The position numbers and the translations under genes are program-made. From contig NZ_LAQT01000001.1 in the NCBI RefSeq assembly GCF_001294205.1, forward strand, positions 496,001 through 560,000: 64,000 nt of DNA, given 5' to 3'. Positions 7,160 through 16,222 of the stretch are shown in pieces (position 1 is the first letter of the stretch; every line of letters starts with the position of its first letter). Source of the DNA: Amantichitinum ursilacus. Lineage in GTDB: Bacteria; Pseudomonadota; Gammaproteobacteria; Burkholderiales; Chitinibacteraceae. The notes beneath the pieces are model-generated. The model was given only the letters and a program-made list of their open reading frames with translations. It was not told where the DNA came from and did not search any database.

Positions 7160-8569
7160 CTACCACAGCAGCTTGAGTTCGGCGCTGGCGTAGTTGCCGT
7201 TATGCCCACCGAGATCGCGCAACGTGCCGCCGATGGCGTAATGCACCAGCTCGACCGCGCCGGTCAGATTACGATTAAAACGCGTGTCCAGACGCAGCTG
7301 GTCATACGCGCCAGTCCAACTACTGCCCGCCCCTGCGCTGCCAGCCACCGCGATGTTGGGCTGTGTGTAGATGGCGTCGGCGGTGCTTTGCCGCCACAAG
7401 CCGCCCACCGCCAACTGGAGTGTGGCGGCTGGTGCAACGGTCAGCGTCACCGATGGCTTTAGCTGGTACAGGTTGGCGTAACCGGTATAACCCGCCAGCG
7501 CAAAGTAATTGCCGTTGGGAAAGAGCGGGTTGAACGTGCCGACCGTGCCGTCGCCGGCTTTGTGGTCTCCCGAGGCGGCATCCAGTTGCAGCCCGACTCG
7601 CGGCTTGAGCGCTACGTCGCTCCAGCTATAACCGACGCGGCCACCCACGGCCCATGCACGAATAGTGGTGTTGCCCACCCAGCCGAGCTGGCCCATGGCT
7701 TCCAGATCCCAATCGATGGCACCGCGTTTGCCGGCGAAACGCGCATCCAGGATATGCCGGGTTTCATCGCCTTTGGCATCGCCATAACGCGCGCTGTCAC
7801 GGGCATAGCGCGAGTAATAGGCGGACAATTCGTTGCCACCGAGCACATGGCGCTCCATGCGCAAGGTATCGAAGCGGAAGTGCCGGTTGGAGGTGTCATC
7901 AAATGGCGCATCGGCCGCGTACTGCACGGGCTGGCTGATAAAGCCGATCAAGCGCCAGTCGGTGGTTTCCCAATCCAGCCATGCGGCGTCAAACGATTGC
8001 CGCACATTGGGGCCGTCACGCGAAGAGACAAAACGCTGCAAATCAAAGGCGAAATCCTGACGGCCGACCCGGGCCTTGAGCGTGCTGCCATCGGGCAAGG
8101 GCGTGGTGTATGCGACAAAGGCCAGGCGCAAATCAAGCGGGTTTTTGTCCGCGCCGCCGACGGCTTGCTTGCCATAGGCGCGGTCGTCTTCCAGCTGGAT
8201 AAACGCTTGCCAATGCGTGCCGAAACGCGCATCGGCATGCACTTGCGCGCGCTGCAGCAGCCAGCTATCGGGCTGGCCGCCGCCGATGCCAAAGTTGGCG
8301 GCGTTGTTGTATTCAAAGCGCTCGCGCAAGGTAAGACCCAACGACAACCACGCCGCGTTATCGTCAGCCAGCGGCAGATATTTGAGTCGGTCCAGCGGCT
8401 GCGTGCGCAAGGCCGGGTCGGCCAGCGCGGACCAGTCTTCCATCCAGCGATTGCTGTTAAGCGACGGCCGCGCGGACGTGTCGTCGGCATAGGCGCAGGC
8501 GCTGATCAGCCCGCCCGCCGCCGCGCTCAGCAGCAGCGTCAGGGCGGCAACCGGTTGCGACGCGCTCAT
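7160..8569 (-). CDS. Alginate-export-domain (AlgE-like) outer-membrane porin
   Basis: A 469-residue exported protein with an N-terminal signal peptide (MSASQPVAALTLLLSAAAGG, cleavage near AYA-DD) and a beta-barrel composition. The domain shows the landmarks LTLRERFEYNNAAN, WLLQRAQVHADARFG, WQAFIQLEDDRAYG, LKARVGRQDF and a C-terminal strand ending in YASAELKLLW with a terminal aromatic residue. Despite the family name, such barrels serve as specific porins for many anionic or aromatic compounds. Its ATG overlaps the stop of the VOC gene upstream (ATGA, 8566-8569), so the two are coupled. It probably brings the cluster's substrate across the outer membrane. Confidence 0.85.
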   Translation of the reverse strand: MSASQPVAALTLLLSAAAGGLISACAYADDTSARPSLNSNRWMEDWSALADPALRTQPLDRLKYLPLADDNAAWLSLGLTLRERFEYNNAANFGIGGGQPDSWLLQRAQVHADARFGTHWQAFIQLEDDRAYGKQAVGGADKNPLDLRLAFVAYTTPLPDGSTLKARVGRQDFAFDLQRFVSSRDGPNVRQSFDAAWLDWETTDWRLIGFISQPVQYAADAPFDDTSNRHFRFDTLRMERHVLGGNELSAYYSRYARDSARYGDAKGDETRHILDARFAGKRGAIDWDLEAMGQLGWVGNTTIRAWAVGGRVGYSWSDVALKPRVGLQLDAASGDHKAGDGTVGTFNPLFPNGNYFALAGYTGYANLYQLKPSVTLTVAPAATLQLAVGGLWRQSTADAIYTQPNIAVAGSAGAGSSWTGAYDQLRLDTRFNRNLTGAVELVHYAIGGTLRDLGGHNGNYASAELKLLW

Positions 8570-9477
8570 TGCGCTTCCTGATGAATTTCAGCGATATAGC
8601 CGCCGGGAAATTGCACCATCGCCGCAGTGCGGCCATCCACGACATAGGGCGCAACCAGCAATTGCGCGCCTGAAGCCTGCGCTTTGCTGAGCGTGTCGCG
8701 TAATGACGGCACGGCATAGCCGGCCATTTCGCGGCCATATGGCCAGGGTAGATGGCCATCGGTGACCAGCACGGTCATCCGCCCGAACGTGGAGCTGATG
8801 CGCACGCGCCGGTAGCTGCCACTGCTGCGGCCGATTTCGGTGGCGGGCGCAGTGGCGCTGTCTTGCGTAATGGTGCCGTGGGCGAACTTGATAAAGTCGC
8901 CGATAAATTCGTCGGCTTTATCGGGTGAGACATACACGCGGTTCTCGGGAATCAATGCGAAGGGCGCGTAGTGTGGCGCGGTGGTGTGCCAGTACAGCTG
9001 CATATTGACGCCGCCCGGCCACTGGATGACCACATCGCGGCCAATCGGATCATCAAACGGCGCCACCACCACCGCGGCGCCCGCAGCCTGGGCCGCTTTG
9101 ACCGCGGTATCGAGATCGGTGACCAGATAGCCCGTGCGCTCAGAACCAAAGCCATACGGAATCGGCGTTTTAAAGCCAAACAAGGACACGGTGCCATACG
9201 GCGTTTGCAGCAATTGCGTGGTGGTGCTGCTGGCGGTGGGCGTCACCGTGGCGACGCCTTGAGGCGTGCTCTTGCCGCCAAAGGTGGCGACAAAACTACT
9301 GGCAAATTGATTGACGTCGGCCAGCGGCACATACACGTGGGTGGTGTCATATTGCGCGCCGACGGCCACGCTGTTGGCGTCATCGGCGTAAGCGACGCTG
9401 ATCAAAGCGCTGGACAGCACGGCGGCCAGCGCGCTCGCGCGCAGCGTGGGCAATAGCAAAACAGTATGAATGCGCAT
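8566..9477 (-). CDS. Exported VOC/glyoxalase-fold protein
   Basis: A 303-residue protein with a clear signal peptide (hydrophobic residues 5-28, cleavage near AYA-DDA). Two VOC-like halves follow: the first with DTTHVYVPLADVNQFASSFV, GYLVTDLDTAVKAAQAAGA and VVIQWPGGVNMQLYW; the second with ENRVYVSPDKADEFIGDFI, MAGYAVPSLRDTLSKAQASG and AMVQFPGGYIAEIH. VOC proteins bind metals and small substrates; the periplasmic location is unusual and suggests a binding or lyase/isomerase role in the periplasm. It is the first gene of a two-gene unit with the porin. Confidence 0.8.
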   Translation of the reverse strand: MRIHTVLLLPTLRASALAAVLSSALISVAYADDANSVAVGAQYDTTHVYVPLADVNQFASSFVATFGGKSTPQGVATVTPTASSTTTQLLQTPYGTVSLFGFKTPIPYGFGSERTGYLVTDLDTAVKAAQAAGAAVVVAPFDDPIGRDVVIQWPGGVNMQLYWHTTAPHYAPFALIPENRVYVSPDKADEFIGDFIKFAHGTITQDSATAPATEIGRSSGSYRRVRISSTFGRMTVLVTDGHLPWPYGREMAGYAVPSLRDTLSKAQASGAQLLVAPYVVDGRTAAMVQFPGGYIAEIHQEAQ

Positions 9478-9580
9478 ACAAGATCGTCCCGAGCAGGAAA
9501 GCCCTGACGATAGTCCGATGCGCGCCGTGCCGAATCATGGAAACGGCCCGGCCAGGGCTAACCCGAATGGGTGGGTCGGC

Positions 9581-9952
9581 TTATTCGGGCTGGCAGCTGA
9601 TGGTGGCCATGCGCTTGATCATCCAGTCGTGATCGGCCTTGAGCCAGGCATCCGGGTGCGTGCGCATTTTTTCTTCGTTGCGTTTTTTGTCTTCACGCAG
9701 CAAACGGCATTCGGAAGACGTGGGATCGACGGGCTGGGCCGAAGCCAGTTGCACTGCGCTGGCCGCGGGCTGGTTAAGCCGTGGTGGCGCGGTGACGGCT
9801 TTGACAAAACGGCCTCCGCTGATTTCACAGGGATCGCTTTGATACACCGTGCGCCCGCGCGCATCCTTGCATTTGTTGACGCTATCCGCCTGCGCGCCGG
9901 CCGCGAGCACACACAGACCCACCACACCAATCACACTTAACAGCCGAACCAT
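9581..9952 (-). CDS. DUF4124-domain exported protein
   Basis: A 123-residue protein with a signal peptide (MVRLLSVIGVVGLCVLAAGA, cleavage near AQA-DS) and the short DUF4124 motif VNKCKDARGRTVYQSDPCEI just after it. The remainder is charged and has two more Cys residues, one near the end (ISCQPE), consistent with a disulfide in the periplasm. The ORF extends upstream to 10039, but Met-9952 starts directly at the signal peptide and has GGGGTGATT before it. Its function is unknown; DUF4124 proteins are common small envelope proteins in betaproteobacteria. Confidence 0.78.
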   Translation of the reverse strand: MVRLLSVIGVVGLCVLAAGAQADSVNKCKDARGRTVYQSDPCEISGGRFVKAVTAPPRLNQPAASAVQLASAQPVDPTSSECRLLREDKKRNEEKMRTHPDAWLKADHDWMIKRMATISCQPE

Positions 9953-10043
9953 AATCACCCCGAAGAAGATTGTGTGAGCATACCGTGGGCTTGGTGACAT
10001 ATGTATACGGCATAGAACGGAATGAGGCGAAAGGCACACACCG

Positions 10044-10071
10044 TGTGGCGTCCGCGCTTACGGACGCCACA
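10044..10071 (-). terminator. Strong hairpin after the fructose PTS fusion gene
   Basis: TGTGGCGTCCG (10044-10054) pairs perfectly with CGGACGCCACA (10061-10071) around a six-base loop. It lies 11 bases past the PTS gene stop. There is no T-run on either side, so it is either a weak or factor-assisted terminator or a transcript-stabilising 3' hairpin. Confidence 0.5.
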
Positions 10072-10082
10072 TTACACAGCGT

Positions 10083-13000
10083 TTAAGCAGCGACTACGGC
10101 CTGTTTGTTAAGCGGCGGCTTCAATACAAACAACGCCAATGCCGTTACGCAGGTGCCAGCCAGCAAAGCAACCACATACATGCCCAGGTGGCTGATCGCA
10201 TCGGGAATCGGCAGCACAAAGATGCCACCGTGCGGCACTTTAAGCGCTGCGCCAGACGCCAGCGAAATCGCGCCGGCCACGGTCGAACCCAATACGCACG
10301 ATGGGATGACGCGCATCGGGTCGCGTGCGGCATACGGGATCGCGCCTTCGGTGATAAACGCCAGGCCCAGCACGGCGGCGGCTTTAGCGGCTTCGCGGTC
10401 TTCCGCGCTAAAGCGGTTTTTGAACAACCAGCATGCCAGCGCGATCCCTAATGGCGGCGTCATGCCCGCAGCCATGACTGCGGCCATCGGTGTGCAAACG
10501 CCAGTCACCACCAGCCCGGTACTGAACGCGTAAGCCGCTTTGTTGACCGGGCCGCCCATATCGATGGCCATCATTGCGCCCAGAATCGCGCCCAACATCA
10601 GCGCGCTGCTGCCTTGCAGACCTTTTAACCAGCCCGACATGGCCTGCAGCACCACTGCCACCGGTTCGCCAATCACATACAGCATCAGCAGGCCGACGAT
10701 CAGCGTGGAAAGCAAAGGCAGAATCAGCACCGGTTTCAGCCCGGCCAGATTGCGCGGCAAACGGATGTACTGGTTGAGATAACGCGTGGCATAACCAGCG
10801 ATAAACCCGGCTACGATGCCGCCGAGAAAACCCGCGCCGGTCGTGTTGGCCAACATGCCGCCAACCAGGCCAGGCGTGAGGCCCGGCCTATCGACGATCG
10901 ACCACGCGATGTACGCCGACAGCACCGGCACCATCAAGGCAAACGCGCCCTTGGCGCCGATCTGGAACAGCGCCCACGCCAGCGTGCCTTTGTGGCTGTC
11001 GTCGTAGGCGTAGATGCCGCCCACGGCAAACGCCAGCGCAATCAGCAAACCGCCCGCCACCACCAGCGGCAACATATACGAAACACCGGTCATCAGATGT
11101 TTGTACGGGCCATTGCCTTTGTTGCTGGCAGCGCTTTCTTTACTGGCGGATTCGGCCGGGCTGCCGGCGGTGTCGCTTTGCCACACGCTAGCCTCGGCGG
11201 CGGCCAGTTTGATCAGTGCCTGACCATCGTTGATGGCGGCCTTGGTGCCACTGCGATATACGCGTTTGCCGGCAAAGCGCGCCTGATCGACCTGGGCGTC
11301 GGCCGCAATGATCACCAGATCGGCATCGGCAATCTGTGCGGGTTTGAGCGCATTTTGTGCGCCGACCGAACCTTGCGTTTCCACATGGATGGCGTGACCC
11401 AACTGGCGTCCGGCTTGTTCCAGCGCTTCGGCCGCCATAAAGGTATGCGCGATGCCGGTGGGGCATGAGGTGATCGCGATAATGCGCAGTGGGTTTTGCC
11501 CCGGACCGGCGGACATTGCGGGGACGGCCGATGCGACGGCGCTGGCGACAGGCATGGTGTGGTCGACGTGCACGGTGCTGGCCATTTGCTGGATGTGCGC
11601 GCGTTGCAGCGGCCATTCGCGGTTGAGCGACAAGCGTGCGCCCGCATAGGCCATGGCCTGGCACAAGGCCGAATCAGGCGGCAGTTGCGCGATTTGCGCG
11701 GCGACAAAGCCCGCCAGCATCGCATCGCCGGCGCCCACCGTACTGCCACTGGCCAGCGCGGCAGGTTGCGCCCACCAATGGCCGTCGGCGGTGACCAACA
11801 AAGCGCCTTCCGCGCCCAATGACACCAGCACCTGGGCAATGCCGCTGCGCTGTAAGGCTTGCGCGGTTTCCAGCACCAATGCAGCGGTCGGCAACGGTTT
11901 GCCCGCCCATTGTTCCAGCTCGTGGCGGTTGGGTTTGATCAGGTCTGGCAGACCGGCATCGCCTGCGGCCAGACTGGCTTGCAGCGCTGCGCCACTGGTA
12001 TCCAGCGCCACTTTCACGCGGTGCTGATGCAGCATCGCGGTCAGATAGCGATAAAACGCGGCCGGCACGCCCGGCGGCAGGCTGCCCGACAACACCACCC
12101 AGCTTGCATTGGCGGCGTGCACATCGATCAGTTGTTCCAGCGCTTCTTGCTGGCTGGCGGCAACGGTAAACCCGGGCAGATTGATATCGGTGGTGCCTTG
12201 CGCGTCTACCAGTTTGATGTTGGTGCGCGTGGCGCCGGCAACTTCGACCAGCGCATGCGCGATGCCGCGTTGCTCCAGCCAGGGCACAAATTGCGCCAGA
12301 TTGTCTTTGCCAAACAGACCGGTCAGCGTAACCGCATGGCCCGTTGCGGCGAGGCCCGCCGCCACGTTGACGCCCTTGCCGCCCGGCTGCAGCACGCTGT
12401 TTTCGGCTTGCTGCACTTCGCCGGGCTGCAATGCGGATACGGTGACGGTCTGGTCGAGCGCGGGATTGCAGCTAACCACCAGCACCGCGGCGGAGTCGCT
12501 CGACGGGCCTGCGCCTTCAACAGTGCGCAGTGCGCTGGCTTCATGCAGCAAGGCTTCGACGGCTTGCGGGGCATCGGGCCCGACCGCGCTGAACGTGACC
12601 AGCGCGCCGGTTTCCAGACCCAGTTGCAGCAAGGCCAGCATGCTTTTGCCATTGGCGGTCTGACCGGCGTGGCTGACGTCGACCGTTGCCTCGTAACGCT
12701 TGGCCGTTGCCGCCCACACGGTAGCGGGCCGCGCATGCAGGCCGGTGGCGTAATCCATGATAAAGCTGGCGCGCACACTGTTCGGGTCGCCTGTTGCCAC
12801 GCCCACGCTGTTTGTGGCTTGGGGTGTAGCGATATCCGCTTGCAACGCATCGATAATGTCTTGCGGTTGCAAGGTGGCGGCCAGGCGATCGATCAGCGCG
12901 CCGTCGCCCAGAATGCGTGTGAGCTGGCGTAGCACACCAATATGTTCATCGCCACGTGCGGCAATGCCGATGATCAGCCGGGCGCGTTCGCCCTCGGCCG

Positions 13001-13265
13001 ACCACGCCACACCCGCAGGCACTTGTAAAACCGCAATCCCGGTCTTGAGGACGAGATCGCGCTGGGCCGGACTGCCGTGCGGAATGGCCACCGCATGGCC
13101 GAGCCAGGTATTGGCTTGTTGCTCGCGGCTGAGCATGCTTGCGGCATAGCCAGCTTGCACATGGCCCGCACGTTGCAGTAGCGCAGCCAGCATCTCGATG
13201 GCGTGTTCTTTATGTGTTGGCGCGGCGGCCAACTGGATCAGATCGGGTGTAAGGGCTAAGGGCAT
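10083..13265 (-). CDS. Five-domain fructose PTS fusion: EIIA-HPr-1-phosphofructokinase-EIIB-EIIC
   Basis: A single 1060-residue protein carries, in order: EIIA-Fru (about 1-150, phospho-His63 in AVAIPHGS), an HPr/FPr domain (about 165-250, phospho-His177 in ATGLHARPA), a PfkB-type 1-phosphofructokinase (about 260-570, with [22 protein letters not shown] and the catalytic GAGD at 511-514), a linker, EIIB-Fru (about 592-690, phospho-Cys601 in [12 protein letters not shown]) and EIIC (about 720-1055, TM segments, [12 protein letters not shown]). In standard operons these are FruB, FruK and FruA. Together they would import fructose as fructose-1-phosphate and convert it to fructose-1,6-bisphosphate, needing only Enzyme I from elsewhere. 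The start at 13265 has GGAG eight bases upstream; longer starts (13322, 13295) lack support. Only one EIIB is present, not the B'-B duplication of E. coli FruA. I saw no internal stops or frameshift in the reading frame. Confidence 0.93.
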   Translation of the reverse strand: MPLALTPDLIQLAAAPTHKEHAIEMLAALLQRAGHVQAGYAASMLSREQQANTWLGHAVAIPHGSPAQRDLVLKTGIAVLQVPAGVAWSAEGERARLIIGIAARGDEHIGVLRQLTRILGDGALIDRLAATLQPQDIIDALQADIATPQATNSVGVATGDPNSVRASFIMDYATGLHARPATVWAATAKRYEATVDVSHAGQTANGKSMLALLQLGLETGALVTFSAVGPDAPQAVEALLHEASALRTVEGAGPSSDSAAVLVVSCNPALDQTVTVSALQPGEVQQAENSVLQPGGKGVNVAAGLAATGHAVTLTGLFGKDNLAQFVPWLEQRGIAHALVEVAGATRTNIKLVDAQGTTDINLPGFTVAASQQEALEQLIDVHAANASWVVLSGSLPPGVPAAFYRYLTAMLHQHRVKVALDTSGAALQASLAAGDAGLPDLIKPNRHELEQWAGKPLPTAALVLETAQALQRSGIAQVLVSLGAEGALLVTADGHWWAQPAALASGSTVGAGDAMLAGFVAAQIAQLPPDSALCQAMAYAGARLSLNREWPLQRAHIQQMASTVHVDHTMPVASAVASAVPAMSAGPGQNPLRIIAITSCPTGIAHTFMAAEALEQAGRQLGHAIHVETQGSVGAQNALKPAQIADADLVIIAADAQVDQARFAGKRVYRSGTKAAINDGQALIKLAAAEASVWQSDTAGSPAESASKESAASNKGNGPYKHLMTGVSYMLPLVVAGGLLIALAFAVGGIYAYDDSHKGTLAWALFQIGAKGAFALMVPVLSAYIAWSIVDRPGLTPGLVGGMLANTTGAGFLGGIVAGFIAGYATRYLNQYIRLPRNLAGLKPVLILPLLSTLIVGLLMLYVIGEPVAVVLQAMSGWLKGLQGSSALMLGAILGAMMAIDMGGPVNKAAYAFSTGLVVTGVCTPMAAVMAAGMTPPLGIALACWLFKNRFSAEDREAAKAAAVLGLAFITEGAIPYAARDPMRVIPSCVLGSTVAGAISLASGAALKVPHGGIFVLPIPDAISHLGMYVVALLAGTCVTALALFVLKPPLNKQAVVAA

Positions 13266-13459
13266 GGATGGGGCTCCGGTCAAAAACGCACCCATTTGCT
13301 TATGTGCGCCAGGCATGGTCAATAGGCCCTCAGCCCCATTTCAACCTGCCTTGATCCAGATCGAATTCCGGCGAAATCAGCCCGAAATAAAATCTGCCAC
13401 GACGCGCAGTGGCCCTCGTATAGTGACCAGCGTCCTTTCTTTTGCTCGCGGAGTTACGC

Positions 13460-14713
13460 ATGTCCCCCAAGCCCAGAAATGCCCTGTATGCCCAGTCTGG
13501 CGGCGTTACCGCCGTGATTAACGCGTCCGCCTGGGGCGTGATCAGCGCGGCGCAACAGCACCCCGACCGCATCGGCACGGTGCTGCTGGCGCGCAACGGT
13601 ATTCTGGGCGCGTTGCAGGAAACGCTGATCGATGCGGCCACACTCAGCCCGCAACAACTGGGGGCGCTGCAAACCACACCGGCGGGTGCATTTGGTTCCT
13701 GCCGACACAAGCTCACGCGCACGCAAGAATTTGATCGGCTGGTGGCCTTGTTTGCTGCGCACGACATTGGCTATTTCTTTTACAACGGCGGCGGTGACTC
13801 GGCCGACACCTGCCTGAAGGTGGCCGAACTCGCCCGCCAACGCGGGCTGGACCTGACCGCCGTGCACGTACCCAAGACGCTGGATAACGATCTGCCACGC
13901 ACCGATTGCTCGCCTGGCTTTGGCTCGGCGGCGCGTTACGTGGCGACATCGGTGCGCGAGGCCGGGCTGGATGTGGCCTCAATGGCCAGTACCTCAACAC
14001 GCGTCTTTGTGATGGAAGTGATGGGCCGCAACGCGGGCTGGCTGACCGCCGCCGCGGGTCTGGCCGCCAGCGATGCCACCACGCCGCCGCATATTCTGCT
14101 GGTGCCCGAACGCCCGTTTGACCGCGGCCATTTTCTGGACGAAGTGCAGAAGACGGTGGCGCGCATTGGCTATTGCGTGGTGGTGGCCTCGGAAGGCTTG
14201 CGTTCCGCCGACGGCAAACTGCTGGCCGAAAGCGAGCACAAAGATGCCTTTGGTCATGCGCAACTGGGCGGCGTGGCACCGTTGCTGGCGGGTTTGATCA
14301 GCGACCAGCTGCAGTTAAAAACGCATTGGGCCGTGCCGGATTATCTGCAGCGCGCGGGCCGCCATCTGGCGTCGGGCACCGATCTGCAGCACGCCATCGC
14401 GGTGGGCCAGGCGGCGGTGCAATTTGCGCTGGAAGGCAAGGCGTCGGTCATGGCGGCGATTGTGCGCGAGCAAGACGCGCCGTATCGCTGGCATATCGAT
14501 GCAGTGCCGTTGGCCCATGTGGCGAATCAGGAAAAGAAAATGCCGCGCGAGTTTCTCGATGAATCCGGCTATCGATTGACCGACGCGGCACGCGCTTACT
14601 TTGCGCCGCTCATTCAGGGTGAAGCGCCCATCCCGTATGTGGATGGCTTGCCTGCCCTGCCCGATTGGCGCTTTGACGACATCCCGCAACGGCTGCCGCT
14701 CTGGCACGGCTAA
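13460..14713 (+). CDS. PPi-dependent 6-phosphofructokinase
   Basis: A 417-residue PfkA-superfamily enzyme. The nucleotide/PPi loop is NGGGDSADT (Asp113), and the active site reads VPKTLDNDLP (138-146) where ATP enzymes have PGTIDND; the Lys in this position is the mark of pyrophosphate-dependent enzymes. MEVMGRNAGWL follows near residue 190. It interconverts fructose-6-phosphate and fructose-1,6-bisphosphate reversibly in the cytoplasm. The start ATG at 13460 has GGAG six bases upstream. It is divergent from the fructose PTS fusion, sharing a 194-base control region, so entry of fructose carbon at F1,6BP and gluconeogenic return to F6P may be co-regulated. Confidence 0.9.
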   Translation: MSPKPRNALYAQSGGVTAVINASAWGVISAAQQHPDRIGTVLLARNGILGALQETLIDAATLSPQQLGALQTTPAGAFGSCRHKLTRTQEFDRLVALFAAHDIGYFFYNGGGDSADTCLKVAELARQRGLDLTAVHVPKTLDNDLPRTDCSPGFGSAARYVATSVREAGLDVASMASTSTRVFVMEVMGRNAGWLTAAAGLAASDATTPPHILLVPERPFDRGHFLDEVQKTVARIGYCVVVASEGLRSADGKLLAESEHKDAFGHAQLGGVAPLLAGLISDQLQLKTHWAVPDYLQRAGRHLASGTDLQHAIAVGQAAVQFALEGKASVMAAIVREQDAPYRWHIDAVPLAHVANQEKKMPREFLDESGYRLTDAARAYFAPLIQGEAPIPYVDGLPALPDWRFDDIPQRLPLWHG

Positions 14714-14749
14714 ACCTGCACGCCGACCAGAGCGACTGCGACGCGCTGA

Positions 14750-16222
14750 TTACGGTGTGCCGCGTACCGTCTGGCGCAGGCTGTTGCCTGCGTAGTCCTC
14801 GGGCGGATTGCCCATCGCATCGTACAAGGTGGCGGTATCGGCCAGGCGGGCGGCGCGCGCGCGGATGCTCTGCACTTGCGCGTTCTGATATTGCTGGCCC
14901 GCCGTCAAGGTGGCGTAGAACGGCAATGCCCCCAACTGATAACGCGATGTGGTGTTGCTGGCGGTTTGCTGCGCCGCCGCGGCCGCGCGCTCGGTCTGGT
15001 TGAGCGTGTTGGCATCCTCTTCCAGCGACACCAGCGTATCCGCGACATTCTGGAATGCGCTCAGCACGGTTTGCTTGTACTGCGACACCGCCGCGGTATA
15101 GCTGGCTTCGTACTGATGTTTACGCGCCACCAATGCGCCGCCATGGAAAATCGGCTGCGTCAGCGAAGCGCCCACACCCCAGATCACGCCCGCAGGCGAC
15201 GTAAAGGTCGACCAGTCGAAACCACCCCGACCATAACTGGCCGACAGCGTGAGCGACGGAAACATCGATGCCGTCGCGGCGCCTGCTGCATCGGCCGCCG
15301 TGCGTACCGCGGCTTCGGCCGCCAGAATATCGGGGCGCTGGTGCAACAACTCGGTCGGCACCGAAACCGGCACTGCGGTGGGCAAATGCAGATCGCTGAG
15401 CGCCACCACGTCGGGCGCCTGGTCCGGCGTGCGGCCCAGCAACACGGCCTGCGCATGCCGCACGGCCAGCCATTGCGCGCGCAAAGTCGGCAAGGTGGCG
15501 GCGGCATTGGCAGCGTCTTGCTCGGCTGCCAGTGCGTCATCATGCGATGCACTGCCCGCTTGATAACGCTGCTGCATTTGCTCGGCGCGTGCTTCGCCTA
15601 AACGCACCAGTTCAGTGGTGGCATCCAGTTGCGCCTGCAGCGAGCCGACGTTGATGGTGGCCGCCACGATGTTGGCCGCGATGGCGCGGCGCGTGGCTTC
15701 CAGCTGGAAGGCCTGCTGTTGCACCTGCTCGGCCAAGGCCCGGTCTGCCAGCAATGCCGCGCCAAAAAAGTCGAACGTATACGAGGTTTGCACCTGCGCG
15801 GCAAACACGTTCTCGACAAAGGTTTGCTGCGGCAAGGTGGGCAAGGCCAAGGCACGCTGACGTTGCGGCTTGAAACCCACGTCCACCGCCGGATACAGAT
15901 TGTCGCCAATCTGCGAACGCAATTGCTCGCGCGCGGCCTGCAGATTGTGTCTGGCAGCGGCCAGCGACTGGTTATGCGCCAGGCCTTCTTCCACCAGCGC
16001 GTTTAGCGCCGCCGATTGGTAGGCCTGCCACCACGCCGGCACGGGCGTTATATCGTGGCGGATTTCTTGCGTAACACCGTCGGCGGTGGGCAAGGCAGAA
16101 GCTTGCACCGCGTAATGCTCGGGTGACGGCATGGCGGGCGGATTGCGTTCGGGGCCAAAGGCGCTGCACGCAGACAGCGTCAAGGTCGCAGCGCTGGTCA
16201 AAATCAAAGCGGCGCGGGTCAT
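14750..16222 (-). CDS. NodT/OprM-family outer-membrane efflux lipoprotein
   Basis: A 490-residue outer-membrane factor of the TolC superfamily. It starts MTRAALILTSAATLTLSACS, with lipobox LSAC and lipidated Cys19. The two repeated halves are visible: NALVEEGLAHNQSLAAARHN with YPAVDVGF, and later HQRPDILAAEAAVRTAADAA followed by FPSLTLSASYGRGGF; long coiled-coil helices lie between. It forms the exit duct for the RND pump. Its start overlaps the pump's stop (ATGA, 16219-16222), so the three efflux genes are translationally coupled. Confidence 0.92.
   Translation of the reverse strand: MTRAALILTSAATLTLSACSAFGPERNPPAMPSPEHYAVQASALPTADGVTQEIRHDITPVPAWWQAYQSAALNALVEEGLAHNQSLAAARHNLQAAREQLRSQIGDNLYPAVDVGFKPQRQRALALPTLPQQTFVENVFAAQVQTSYTFDFFGAALLADRALAEQVQQQAFQLEATRRAIAANIVAATINVGSLQAQLDATTELVRLGEARAEQMQQRYQAGSASHDDALAAEQDAANAAATLPTLRAQWLAVRHAQAVLLGRTPDQAPDVVALSDLHLPTAVPVSVPTELLHQRPDILAAEAAVRTAADAAGAATASMFPSLTLSASYGRGGFDWSTFTSPAGVIWGVGASLTQPIFHGGALVARKHQYEASYTAAVSQYKQTVLSAFQNVADTLVSLEEDANTLNQTERAAAAAQQTASNTTSRYQLGALPFYATLTAGQQYQNAQVQSIRARAARLADTATLYDAMGNPPEDYAGNSLRQTVRGTP

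Noticed and set aside
13323-13459. Possible Cra/FruR operator in the fructose PTS control region
   Set aside because: TTC-CGGC-GAA near 13366-13376 is only weakly palindromic and does not match the Cra consensus well enough to call.
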